In this document: piece after piece, positions 46,950-59,049 of the stretch
Layout of the letters: each line of letters opens with the position of its first letter
Numbering within the stretch: the stretch's first letter is position 1
Assembly: GCA_036925085.1 (NCBI GenBank)
Contig: JAUPFP010000011.1
Location: 930,001-994,000 of the forward strand
DNA from: Brachycybe producta
Taxonomy: Eukaryota > Arthropoda > Diplopoda > Playtdesmida > Andrognathidae
Length of the DNA stretch: 64,000 nt
Direction: 5' to 3'
Notes under the pieces: model-generated
What the model was told of the DNA's origin: nothing
Seen by the model: the letters and a program-made list of their open reading frames with translations, nothing else
Databases searched by the model: none
Position numbers and translations under genes: made by a program

Positions 46950-47400
46950 AAAGCATTTGTAGGTAATGCTCCTCTACTTGTCCTTAGATTGTGTTGATTA
47001 TGTACACCTACTTCAACATGTTTTTTTAATACAAAACGAGAGCTTTATATTTACACACCTGATCTCCTAACCCATATGCAGCAACCTTTGTCCATTCGTC
47101 ATTAATTAGGCTTTTACATAAAAAGAACTTTAATATTTAAAAAGAAAACTTGGTATTTGGAACTGCATGAAGTGCCTTACTGAAGTCATGGTACATTAAA
47201 TCTACTGAGCTACTTCTAATATTTTCTGGAGATCATCAATTAAGGGTATAAGTTGTGTTACCAATAAATGCCTTCAAAGAAACCCATGCTAATTGTGGCC
47301 AAATAGTTTGCTACTGTATTAAAAATGCGATTGATCTAGAAAGAATTATATGTTCAAGAATCTTGCAAAGTGTAAAAGATGGCTATTAAAACAATTAATT
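46950..47400 (-). mobile_element. degraded LINE reverse transcriptase fragment (CR1-like)
   Basis: The minus strand reads KILEHIILSRS, then after a frameshift VDLMYHDFSKALHAVP, a decayed VDVVYLDFSKAFDxVxH block. The order matches CR1-type RT. Stops interrupt the frame throughout. Confidence 0.55.
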
Positions 47401-48185
47401 TGTTCTTGTAGCAGTAGATGGCGCCACTGTCTCCTCATAGATATACATTGACAACGTCAAATTCATACTGACCTTTGTTTTCTTCAAGCCGACGTTTAAT
47501 TGTGTAATTATTTTGTCAGTGCATAGCCTCCTATAATTATATATTATAGGAGGCTATGGTCAGTGTCTCTTTGCTCTTATGTTGTTGGTAAGTGGGGGTT
47601 ACTGTTAATAGGGGTTCAATGAATTCAATGAATTTATTAACACTTTCCAAGAGAGACGAAAATTATATATATTTTAAGAAATAATACCTTTTTATTGTTA
47701 AAAGGTACATTATTAATTAATTTTAAAAATTAATTTTTCACCATACACTTTCCTAATAGAGAATCTCTATAATACATATGCACTATGAAATGTTATGTGA
47801 AGCCATCTTAAGGGGAAAGTATAGAATAAAACATTTAGATGGTCGCCTTAAGAGCCTATAGTGGAAAAAAAACTTACAAAAATCTTCGCATGTAGGCGCT
47901 TCTGTAGCTGTGACGTCAACATGTGGCAAAAAAATCAATTTTGATACACTTTTGTCCGCCATTTTCTCTCTTATCGATGGATAAAAGTGGGTATATTTTA
48001 ATAACGACTCTTTTTTGGGTTAATATGCACTACTGAAAAAAGGAAGAGCAACTTTTGATCTACAATGGTGAGTAATTTGAATCGTATACAATTAGTGGTC
48101 AAATTTTAGGGTATCATGAAACTTATGGTTAGTGGGAAATTTAGATCCTATAAAATGTATAAACGGAGGAGCGTTTGTCGCCTAT

Positions 48186-48570
48186 GGGATTTAACATGAG
48201 CTAAAAAAATACGAGATTTTAAAATTAAATTAAAAATAGAAAAACTAATTATAAACTTGTACCAACGTATCACTAGATGAGCAATATTGTTATGTACATA
48301 TTGCAACTTAAATTTTGAAAATCACAATTTTTGTTGCAGAAAACAAAACATTTGTGTGAACCATGTATTTTTAAATAGGAATTTAACATGGGCTAAAAAT
48401 ACAAGATTTTAAGCGAAATTAAAAATAGAAAAACTAATTATAAATTTGTATCAACGTATCACTAGATGAGCAATATTGTTATGTACATATTGCAATTTGA
48501 ATTTTGAAAATAACAATTTTCGTTGCAGAAAACAAAACATTTGCCTGAACCATGTATTTTTAAAATAGGA
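48186..48570 (+). repeat. direct tandem repeat, two units of about 190 bp
   Basis: Units start at about 48188 and about 48380 and share CAACGTATCACTAGATGAGC, AATATTGTTATGTACATATT and GAACCATGTATTTTTAAA. The start of each (ATTTAACATGxGCTAAAAA) recalls the repeat at 6275 and 41095. Non-coding. Confidence 0.75.
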
Positions 48571-49382
48571 ATTTCTCTTTCTCATTGGTTTCAATGGCTT
48601 AGCTGTGGAGCGCCACTAAACGGCGAAAAGTGGAACTATAATTGTCATCTGCTAATATTCAAAATGGCGTCACACATATAGGCTCTTAAATAAAAGCAAA
48701 AGATATGTTGTAATAATGCTGAAATTAGCTGCCAAGAACCTGTTGTCAGATTTAAAAACTAAAGTAACATTTGCTGTTTTGTACATGTCAGAAACCACAC
48801 CTGGCCTATATGTAAAGACTGTTGAAATATGGAGAGGTGGTATTGGGCCACTTCAAATGCATGTTTTATAAGAATTGCTAGGAATCCCATCAGGACTTCA
48901 ATTCTTATTTGAGTTTTTGACAATTGTGCATCCATGTGTGTTATATTATATAGGCTCTTGTTATCTACAATACATATACGACACGACAATAGTGATGTAG
49001 GTGTCTGTGTGTGTGTTGCTGAAAATGAAGAATGTACAAAAGGCCTATACGGAGTAGAACCTTTGAGAGATACTTTACCTCTATTGGCAGACAACAATAA
49101 TATGCATACTATTGTTCACTTCAAATTGAGGTCTGTGTAATTGAGCATTATCCTTGACTCTATAGCCAACGTACTTGAATAGTGTTAAGTAAATAATCGA
49201 TGTTGATTGGCAGACAGACTAAAAAAAACAGAAGGTTTTCTAGCCGTTTGTTTAGCATTAAGCATTGCATAATGGTACAAGGCGCCGGCTGTGACATCAT
49301 TAGATGTCACTATTCCTTATTTCCATACGTGCTGAATTAGTCACAAGAAGATAAAGAGAGCCATATAAATGTAGCAATAGGC

Positions 49383-49672
49383 TAGGTATTACTAAAAAAA
49401 AGAGAATACAAAAGTTTACAAAGCCAAATAAACTAAGTTACAAGACAAGTTACAAGACAACATGAGTCATAATATACCTGTACATCGACAAGAAGCAATA
49501 AAGACAAAACAACGATTAGTCATTTTTAAGTCATTTTTTTTTTGCATTAGGCCTATCACCGTTGGAGAGGCTATCTTGTCGAAGTATATTATGACTAGTG
49601 TTGTCTTAATTGATAACTTAGTTTATTTGGCTTTGTAAACTTTTTTTTCCTCTTTTTTTTATTACAAATTCA
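49383..49672. mobile_element. hairpin MITE (about 290 bp)
   Basis: Left arm AAAAGTTTACAAAGCCAAAT...GTCATAATATAC...TCGACAAG is mirrored by the right arm CTTGTCGAAGTATATTATGA...ATTTGGCTTTGTAAAC. The arms are about 95 bp with a central spacer. The target duplication was not identified. Confidence 0.65.
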
Positions 49673-50239
49673 AGCCAATTATGTCTTATCGATGCTATGT
49701 ATTACATTTTTCTGATTGGAAGATTAGATTTTTGCTTGCAATCTTTCGCACACTTTAGCAAAAGTGTCTACAGTATGTAGCATACTTTTGTCACAACGTT
49801 AGCAACTACTTATATGCTCATGTGCTGTCTATTTTGTTCTCATCCTCCCAAGCATGTATTGTGTTGTTGCTTCAAATTACTGCTTTGTTTGAATCAAAGT
49901 TGTTAACGGTGACACAGCATTTGCCTCCTGAAAGTAGTTACTTTTTACATTTTATCTTGCAAGAGAGTAGTTTTAAAAGCGCCTAGAAACTACACGCAGC
50001 CATTGTTTCCAGAAATTGTAGTTCAATAATCGTTTGAAACATTGTTTTTTTAGTACTGCATTTTAATATTTTCATTGTGTGCGGCTTCCAAGGGGAGGGC
50101 GGATGTTATGTTACTATTACTCCATGGCGGACGTTACTATTAGCAAATTTGCTTTGTTTTATTTAAAGCAGGTCAAAATGTATGCATTTTTCATAGAATT
50201 ACAGTATGTATTTATAACTTGTTGAAGTTTTTAATATTT

Positions 50240-53200
50240 TTAACTATCGGGTTGGGCAATTGATTGTTGTACACCAGTTTGGTCTCCACTGCCACCTTCT
50301 GCGTGTGATTCAGCTGTATCTCCTTTGTCTTGTGTTTGGGTCTGACCAGCACCAGCACCATCACTACCAATTCCCAACCATGATCTTGCTTGTACTTGCA
50401 CATGTTTGGAATCATCCTCTCTATTAACTGGTTTACTCTGAAACGAATTTTGTTTGTAAAATTATAAAAATGCATTAATGAAACGATGAATTTATATTTC
50501 GAAGAATGTGACAATATTGCGCAACGTGAAAGATAATTTGAATTCTGGGGCCCACTTTGTTTCCGATGTTGTCCGAAAGGATAAATCATCGGGCTATAAA
50601 AGCAGTAGGCCCTACGTAATACAATAAAAACCGTTTAACCCGAAATTGTAAGGAACGGACGATATTTTTGTGTTTACCGAATATGCTTCAGGGACTAAAA
50701 TGGGAATCATTAGCAGGCCGAAGAAATTACCAAGAGCCTTGTCCTTTACTGACGTTTACTGGCGGATGATAATATTGCCCTACTTAATGACTTATTGAAT
50801 ACACATCCTCGTAAGGGGAGACACGGGAATTCTCTTCCAGTTCATAGTTCTTTTGTTAGGACGATTTCAACTTAACAATGATGTCTTGTTTTACCTGAAT
50901 GACAATCATTTGTGATCGCGAGCAATCCTCCCTGCCACATGGCTTTTAAGCTGATTGCAGGTGTATTGTGTTGAATTGAATAATAATAATATAAATAAAA
51001 CATATAATGCGAATATTTTTTTTATAAAAAATCTGTAATTTTGATTCACGCATATAATGACGTATATTGTACAAATGCATGGAAGAAAGATGAAAAAACC
51101 AACTTTGAAAAACCCGGCCAAGAATTTAAATGCTTTTTATGAATGAAAAGGGTTTTACAAAAATAAAATATCTCAAAGCCAATTTAGAAAATGAGAGCAT
51201 TACTTTTTTCATGTTAAAAAGCTGGAGCCTTATTTAACGGAGATTTTTTTTATATTCATGAAACCGAAAAATGTTTTCGTCTTACCAATATCTTTCGTGT
51301 AATCCGCGTCATCTTAAACGAATTAAAGTACGTGGAAAACTTTATACAGAGAGATAGACCGATTTTCGTATTATCCGTTTTCATGTTAAACAGTTTTCAA
51401 TGTATTTTACGATCGTATTTGATCAGCTGATATTTTGTTATTACAAAATTGGGCACCCCTTTTTGTTTTTTGTGGTCTAATATTTGTTTTACGTATTCAT
51501 ACATTTTATTTATTATATTTACTTTTACATCATTATAGCTGGAATCATTAAATTCAATAATGCTCGTTTGAACTTACGGCCCAGTGCAACTACATGTATA
51601 GTCAACATGCTGATTGCAGCACGCATTGCATGATGATGCATTTAGAACATATAAACTCTTTAATCCATGACCGGAAAAAAATCAAGAAAAGGCTTATTTC
51701 TGGCCTATTTTTTTTTTTTCATCTTATGGTGGCGAGCTGAAAGGTAACTTTGTTCGAATGATCTTACAGCTACAAGTACAGAACTACCTGTATAAAATTT
51801 TATATAACTATATTTGAAGTTATTGACTATTTTTTATTATAATTATTTGTTGATTCTTCTATATAGTCTCATTTAAAATCATCTTAAAACGATTTTTAAG
51901 AATATTAAAAATCAATTCTTGATGAAAACAATTTTTTCATTTTAAAATTTATATAAATTTTAAAATGAATATTTAATGAATTATTTTATTTAACCTGTAA
52001 ATTTGCATTAAGATAAAAATTATTTAAATACAAATTTTTAAACAAACTTGTTAGTCTGTAACATAATGAATGTTGAACACAACGTTTAAAAGTCGTTTTC
52101 TGGGGCCTGAGGATAATTATATTCACAAAGTAAGTAGTGAGAGTGTGTGTGCTAAGAATGGTGCATCATAGTTTGATAGTATCTTTATTAGACATCCCTG
52201 TATAAGTAGACATGGCCTTACAAAGCGAATTACAGAAATAACATCTTAAATTGTAGCATAGTTCTTTTTTTCTTTTCATATGTATTTAGATTATAGACTG
52301 CCATTGTTTATTGCTCTTAAAGTGCTGAAAAACTAAAAAAAAGCCCTCGCTGTATTCTTTGAAGTTTTGCTTCTTGTTTCAAAGCAGTATGAATGTGCTC
52401 GGATTTGCTCGAATTTGCTCTGAATTTGCTCGGAGCGTTCTAGTTTTTGAAAAGTTTATACCTAGTACACTCCTGATAATTCAAATGTATTTAAATAATA
52501 AATGTGTTCTACAGAGCCCTCTGTGAGGGCAAACAAACAATATGCCGAATTCAATTTGTTCAGTTAATAATCTGAAAATATTGAGTATATATATTGAGTA
52601 ATATAATATATAAACTATTGCCAAAATAGTGATTTAGTATTTTAATTTAAAACATTAATAATAAAGTCAATTTCTATTTGGTTCATGTCCTTAACTGGAT
52701 TCCGTATAATTCAATCTAAACACATTTAATTTGAATTCATTTAACTCATGTGTGTACAAGGTATTAGGTTGCATATGTGATGAGATTCAGCGGAAAGTTA
52801 AAAGATAAAATACGTTGAGTGATAAAAAAGACAATAATTTGATTATAAAAGATACAAAATTTAAAGTCAGAAAAAATAATAAACAATCTGTCAGTATCTT
52901 AATTGACGATTTTTATTGTTGATCGAAATGTTAGCTTATAGTTAAATATTTTAGCACATTTAATGGAAAAAAGTGACGTGTTCTTCATATTTTTATTTTA
53001 AAAAAAACGGGTTCAGTTACTTATTAGTTAAACTCGTGGTGCAGCTTTTTTGTCTTCCTTAAGATTTTGAAGTTAATACATTTAACAATTTTCCAAATTA
53101 TTTAATTTGAATTAAGAAATTTTAATTAAAAAAATATGAGTAACTTCTTGTGGGCCATTTCTACCACGTCTAGAATCACTGCTTATAGATAACTGACTGC

Positions 53201-53679
53201 AAAGCTAAACTGCTAAACTGGCTAAACTGCATTCATATTTTTAGAACTCGGTGAAAATGACAATTTTCATTGACGCCAAGGCTATCCTTCTAGAGGGGAA
53301 TGAAAACTGGTCATTTGCAGTGTTGTAATTTGCCTAGTTTTCTAATTGCGTTTGACAAGTTTGAATGAAAGTTTTTAAGAATGTCAATAAATTCTAACAT
53401 TATTTCAGAGTACTCCAATTTATCACTGGTATTATGGTAGTTATTGCATGAGAAACCTTCAAGAAATCGTCATTTTTTAGTGTTTCATTCAGCTCTAAAA
53501 AGACTTTAGAAATATAGGATTTAAGTAAAAGCTGCATTTTTTTTTTGTAATAATAATTTTGTTAATTATTTTTCAACGACTGGATTAATTAATAACTAAA
53601 AAATATAAAAAAATCAAACCTGAGATACAGCCACCAAAAGACAAAGTGAAATGATGCAAAGAGCTGGAATGAACTTCAT
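50240..53679 (-). CDS. gene 7: small secreted peptide precursor, Gly/Gln/Ser-rich (85 aa)
   Basis: Exon 1 (53679-53620) encodes 20 residues, a signal peptide (MKFIPALCIISLCLLVAVSQ), ending in phase 0 at CAG|gtttga. After a 3182-bp intron, exon 2 (50437-50240) starts after tcgtttcag and gives 65 residues to TAA. The short propeptide SKPVNREDDSKHVQVQAR ends in a single Arg. It is followed by SWLGIGSDGAGAGQ, an acidic Gln/Thr/Gly tail (DKGDTAESHAEGGSGD) and QPDS. There are no cysteines. Exon design and phase match genes 3-6, but the sequence does not align with them. Cleavage at the single Arg would give an uncharged Ser-Trp-Leu-Gly start. A TATA-like box lies about 100 bp upstream. The intron holds a LINE tail (50925-50995) and a MITE (52459-52763). 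Function unknown. Confidence 0.78.
50925..50995 (+). mobile_element. LINE 3' tail
   Basis: CTGCCACATGGCTTTTAAGCTG then GTTGAATTGAATAATAAT matches the 3' end of the dead LINE at 12972-13025. It is a short 5'-truncated insertion in the gene 7 intron. Confidence 0.65.
52459..52763 (+). mobile_element. complete GTACACACCTG MITE (305 bp) in the gene 7 intron
   Basis: Starts TACCTAGTACACTCCTGATA and ends CATGTGTGTACAAGGTA; the same family as 13306, 16139 and 16575. TA flanks fit a mariner-like target. Confidence 0.8.
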
Positions 53680-53776
53680 TATTTCAAATGAAATGCCTTA
53701 GCTTTGATAATGGATAAGGTTCTAGTTAAATTAAAAGAATGTCACAGAGTGTTAAAACTATTCTCTGTTTCTGTTT

Positions 53777-53785
53777 CTTTTATAC
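53777..53785 (-). promoter_or_regulatory. TATA box of gene 7
   Basis: The minus strand reads GTATAAAAG about 100 bp upstream of the ATG at 53679, as in genes 1 and 8. Confidence 0.5.
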
Positions 53786-55000
53786 TAAGTTAAGCTTGTG
53801 TTGTTGTTCTGAAACTTTGCTTATGCCTTTATTTATATGCTAATGTTTTTAATTAGTTTGCTATAATTTATCTATGTGACAAGTGTTTATGATCGATGTG
53901 ACACAAAAAAACATCACAGACTTGTTCTAGAATAAACAATTTACGTAAAGGAAAACTTGACATGACCTAACAGGATGTATATGGTGGTGTGTTATTCCAT
54001 CAACGGCTAACATGATGGTCAGGTGTTTGGTGTCGTAAACAGTTTCATGAACTGCAAATAGATATTTGCAAGTATAGGTAACAACCACACGAAATTATTC
54101 CTTAACCTTACTCATTATTTAAATGTTATCATTTTTTCTTGTAAAAATGTCAGTCGAAGTTGTCACGTTGATAGTCATTTGTCTAGATGTATGAAAAAAT
54201 ATTTACTCATAGCTAAAGTGGCGATAACATTGACAATCACGAGACTGGGGCTGGTTGGCACCTTTTTCACCGTACATTTATTACAAATTTTTGGAGGAAA
54301 CAGCAAAAAAGAAATTGAAATATGTCTGTGAACGGACATGATTGGGGCCTTACAACTTTTTTTGAAGTTCATTTTTTATAATTTGGGATAAAATTGTCAG
54401 GAATATTTTCCTATTGGTGCTTGCTGTGGCTTTTCTTGAGCCTTCTTTAGGTGGTAATCTAACCTTTTTCTGTATTATAGGGTTTTGCCAACGTGACAGT
54501 TCCAAAGTTGAAGTCATTACATCATTGAAAAAATTACGAGGACTCTTAACAATTTAAACATTTTTATGGCCAGCGATATGATCGTATGGATTAAAACAAA
54601 CAAACAATTTCACCGGGTGCTAACCTGACCAACTAACCCCAAAGTCATATTTTGACTTCGACCTGTATTTTAGAAAGCATGTTCAACTTGTAAAAAAGTT
54701 TAAATACTGTTAAATTATTGTGCCTTATTTGTATTTAATTATTGTTGCTTTATTGTGAATTTCATTGTGTTTGAATTAGTTAGCCGTCTAGTTTAGTAAT
54801 TAACTCCAAATATATTTTCTGACACGATAAGAATTTACTTACCAGGAAAAATAATATACTTAGCTGATCATGAACTATTCATCAAAATATTTAAAAACTA
54901 GCGTTAGACATCTTTGATCGTATATGAGGCAAAATCAGACAATAACTATGGCAGTTATTATGTGCCAACCTGCCTTTATTGCCAACTAGCCCCCGTCTTT
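53786..55000. other. intergenic; no recognised gene
   Basis: AT-rich sequence with short unsupported frames. Confidence 0.4.
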
Positions 55001-55089
55001 AATAATATGGGAGAAACTGAGGCTTGTTGGTTCAAGTGTGGAGGTGAGAGTGTAAAATACGTATGTCAAAGCATTGTTGCAGCCATTTG

Positions 55090-55570
55090 TGCCAAGTAAG
55101 ACACGACGCACACCTCTAGTTAAAACGAAACCAGAAACCTTAGAACGTTTATTATTGTGGACCAAGATTCCTTTCGAGGAATTGCAGATCGGTTACATAT
55201 CGATTTACCACATGCCTAATGGAAATGTACAAGTTTTTGTGGTAGTCTATATGTGGTTTGCGCTCTACGGTCATCGCATGACCTAAAGGTGCTGATGGGG
55301 TACAAGTAATGAGGGTGTTTGATGAGATGCTTGAAGTCGGATTTTCGGATGTTATTGGCTTCATCGATGGAACTCGTATTTCTATTTGCAGGAAAAAAAA
55401 AGAGAAGTCAACGCACAAGTTAAAGAATAAAAGATATAACCCCTTGAAGATCCCCACTAAAAATGCTTGTTGTGTACAGTTTAGGGCTTCCACACGTTGT
55501 AGTGGTAACGCAATAGTTATTGAAAACATGCCTGTGCACAGGCATGGATGATGTGAACTAATGTTTACAG
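55090..55570 (+). mobile_element. PIF/Harbinger transposase remnant
   Basis: The plus strand reads DQDSFRGIADRLHIDLPHA at about 55157-55215. In another frame it reads DVIGFIDGTRISI at about 55348, then KNKRYNPLKI and CVQFRAS. 'SFRxIADRF' and 'VIGAIDGTHIPI' are the characteristic blocks of Harbinger DDE transposases (DDE_Tnp_4); the Asp of IDGT is the first catalytic residue. Frameshifts and stops show it is dead. TIRs were not found. Confidence 0.7.
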
Positions 55571-55574
55571 ACAT

Positions 55575-56632
55575 TACTCAAGGTCCGTAATAGCAGACAA
55601 TTGCCCAGGAACAGAATGTAATTGATGGCGACTTTACTGCAAATACATTTGCCAAATTGGCGGCGATAATACAGGTTTATTCATTTGTATGTCATGTGAA
55701 GCAATCAGAAGAAGAAAAAAAAAACAGAAATTTCTTTGCGTTGCAACGATGAACAAAGCAATAACGACGTTACATCTTACACTGTACAATATTCTCATAA
55801 GATAGAAACAGAACGTCATTGTTGAATTGTTTTTTTTTTTAATTGTTGGGTAGCCTTATGTAAATGTAAAACACACTTAGATCTAAATAATAAAAAACAT
55901 GCTTAATGACTAGATTAATTTACATTACGAGAGTACCCCAGGTAGAGCTAATTAGAACAAAACGACCAAACCATCGCACCAGTGGACCTATTTGTATATC
56001 GATATTCATTCAGTGAAGAAGTTGATAGGATTTCATATTAATTATGAAATTATAAAATGAACAAGTAGTAATCACTTACAAAATATCAAATTTAATTTTT
56101 CCAGATTTTGTCTTGTTTTCCTGAGTTAAAAACTAAGCACAGGATTGTGGAATACATTCGGCGAGCGTAGCGAGCGACTAATATTTACTAATTTTCTATG
56201 GGTTCCGCTTTTATTTTTAAATTCTCTCTAGCAACGAGAGTCATCAAAATGACACTATTTTTAAATATCACATTTTTTAATGAAAATAAAAAGTGGCTTT
56301 CATAAAAATGCACAGTATTTTAATTTCATACTGGAATGAAGTTCCAGTCCTAAAAAGAGAACTAGGGTGCCGCTCCACTGTGCTCTGGTACGTCCACATG
56401 TGCCACTGCATGGCACCGTCATTAGAGAATACAGATAGTCCCTGTCTAAAAAATACATTTTTGCAAAATTTGATTTTCCCTGTTTTAATTGTGTATAGTA
56501 TTTCTATTCAGTATAATTTAAATTACTTCGCAGTAGTTTTAAAAAAATGCGATATTTAAATTTCTAAAAACTGCGCTACCTTCAACATAGATAATAAGGG
56601 ACACAAAAAATCCCCCAAGAAAAAAAAAATAC
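55575..56632. other. region downstream of gene 8; possible third exon
   Basis: On the minus strand an acceptor-like tattttttag near 56441-56439 opens a frame compatible with the phase-1 donor of gene 8 exon 2. The frame contains VPCSGTCGRTRAQWSG and runs to TGA near 56306. Without a second line of support this is only a candidate. The rest is AT-rich with no feature. GGCGAGCGTAGCGAGCGACT at 56159 recurs in weaker form at 46750. Confidence 0.25.
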
Positions 56633-57789
56633 CTGAAGGTGGATCAACATCACAGTCTAAGAAGAAAGATAATATACCGTTATTATGGTGGTGTTTTTTA
56701 CCTAGCAATTGTTTTACGGGGTCTAAGAGCTTTTTTGTAATATCTCCCACATCCTTTCCCAAATGCAATAATTTTCCCACATCGAATAATTTCCCCACAT
56801 CTAATACGTTTCCCAAATCCAATGAGTCTCCTCCATCTTTGTGGCGCTTGTCGCCGTCGTCTTCTGTTTTTGAATTTGAAGACGCGGAACCACCACTTCG
56901 TATGTAGAGGGCCTTAAACTCTTCTATTGGGAAGACCTTTTCTTCACACGTTGCAAAATTAACCTATGGAAATATTAAATTTTAACAGCAGTAATTAATT
57001 ATTGTATCGGTTTATTGTCATACGTTATATGCCATATAGAGTCTTACAATTCTACATTGAGTGCCACCATTATTTTTTTAAAAAAGGAAGGTAATGAAAA
57101 CTATAAAATGGTGCATATTCTAAGATAATTCACAAAGTTAGTGAGTTTAGAATAGAATGACTGTTGAAAATTTTATTTTCCAGATGCACGTTTAACAACA
57201 ACTTGCATAACATGTTTCATTCTAGAATGCCTAAAAGCCTCGTCTAGAATGGTGTTTATTTTGGCCCAACATTAGAGGCCTAGCTGCCATATGACAGAGG
57301 AAAGGACAAACTTTATACTCGCACATTAACACACCCGACAATTATCATATCAATTGTCAAACATCATGTGAATTAATCAGTGCTAGTCTGGAAAATAGAA
57401 TTGCACAACATATTGCAAAAAACATTTTACCCAAATAAAATGGGAAGCACATGTGTCATTACTAATTAGTTAACAATAATAATAAAAGTGCTACCCAGCA
57501 GTAGGTAAGCAGGTACAGTGTACGAGTTTCAGTTGCTTGTGGCGGAGGGGGGGGGGACAAAGGTGGAGACGGTGGTGTGAGGGCGTAAAGGAATTGCTTA
57601 AATACTGTGAACCTTTTTGGTTTTTCTTTGTTCTTCGATTGTTTTTTCAAATTTAATTTAACTTTAAAAATTTCGATCCCAAGAATTTATTATAATCTAG
57701 TCGGCTATTGTCATTACAAATATGTTTACCTTACTGCAAATGACCACCAGCAGAATAAAGGATGTGAGTTTTGTCAATGATTTGTGCAT
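56633..57789 (-). CDS. gene 8: secreted precursor with LDVGKL hexapeptide repeats (3' end uncertain)
   Basis: Exon 1 (57789-57730) encodes 20 residues, a signal peptide (MHKSLTKLTSFILLVVICSK), in phase 0 at AAG|gtaaac. After a 766-bp intron, exon 2 (56963-56633) starts after atttccatag and encodes 110 residues. They run VNFATCEEKVFPIEEF, a Ser-rich linker, an acidic stretch ending DDGDKR, then HKDGGDS. Next comes a block of six-residue repeats (LDLGNV, LDVGKL, FDVGKL, LHLGKD), then KKLLDPVKQLLGKK, HHHNNG and FFLDCDVDPPS. Cleavage at KR and KK would release an amphipathic peptide rich in Leu, Val and Lys; a Gly before KK could permit C-terminal amidation. I place the exon end at CAG|gtattt because the continuing frame is T-rich and intron-like; that frame would otherwise stop at 56556. 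A membrane-active role is speculative. Confidence 0.65.
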
Positions 57790-57890
57790 TTTGAAGTGAC
57801 TTGCAGCTTTAAGCCAACTCTTCCAATGATCTCAAGGTTTTAGGAAATAAATTTGTGTTGTTGTAAATGGCTTTGGCGATTTATTCGAGT

Positions 57891-57900
57891 GTTTTATACT
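57891..57900 (-). promoter_or_regulatory. TATA box of gene 8
   Basis: The minus strand reads AGTATAAAAC about 105 bp upstream of the ATG at 57789. Confidence 0.5.
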
Positions 57901-59040
57901 ACACTGTAACGAACTTATTTACATTTGTATTTTTTTTTAAATTGACATTTATTTTTTGAGGTCATTATCTGAAATGACTAAACCGCTAATAGAAAACATT
58001 CTCAAAACAATTTCATGTGTTAAACACACATTCGCCAAACTAATGATGCTCTTGTTTGTTCAGTTTTATTTATTTTGTATAGTGTGTGTCACTTACTAAA
58101 ATGTTTGTGAATTTTTCGCGACATATGGATAAATATTTTATTTTATCTTACGCAAGTATGCGTAAGTGGCATGTCTGAAACAGTTAAGTTGTTTTAGTGC
58201 TTGTCGTTGCTTGGGGAATATTTCCTTGTGTATTTTTGGAAGAAAAAAATAAGCCATAAATGTCAATTTAAATGAATGTTTTTAGCTTCAAAATTTAATT
58301 TCTGAGCCCGTATACCAGGACTTATTTTAGTTATTTACAGTGCAAGTGTGCACTTGGACACAGATTGTGCACGTGCAATTCCAAAGTGTGCACTTGCACG
58401 ATGAAAAGTGTGCACCCAAAAAAATTAAATAATTTTTAATTAAATTTTTTACTCATTTTTAAATGCTTCTTGTAATTATGAATTTCTATTTTAAGTTGGA
58501 TACATCCAGGAGTTAGATAGATTAAGTTCAAACAGGATGTGAGAAATCCATAGTTTGCTTTCTTCTTTCAAAAGTATAAAGTGAGATAATTGAATTATAA
58601 TTAGCAAATATAATCTATTAATCATAAAATTAAAATTGTGCGTGCACTGTTGTGCAATTTTATAATTATTATGCTATCTGAAAGAGGATGGGAAAGAGTC
58701 ACGGGAATCAATGGCGCGATATAACGGCCAATATAAGCGCCTATATAGGGGTGCTGACTAAGATAATAAACTATTATCAAGAGAAAAAAACGTTTTTAAA
58801 AATATGTCTAACAACTTATAAAATATAAAAAGTATGTCATTTTTAGTTAAAAAAAGTTAACCTGTCTTCATAATTTGTTAGAATTCAAACGTTGGGAACC
58901 ATATACAAGCCTGGAAACTTTTTCTGTTGGGTCCTTATCTTCATTGCTAGGCGACTAACGGAAAAAAATATATCTATCAGAAGGACACAGTCAAGTGGTG
59001 CTTAGTTTCCCCAATCACTTCTCTTGCGAGCATCTAAACG
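57901..59040. other. intergenic; no recognised gene
   Basis: AT-rich. At 58338-58415 short units AGTGTGCACTTG and its complement form weak palindromes. No coding signal. Confidence 0.4.
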
Positions 59041-59049
59041 GAATATTAA

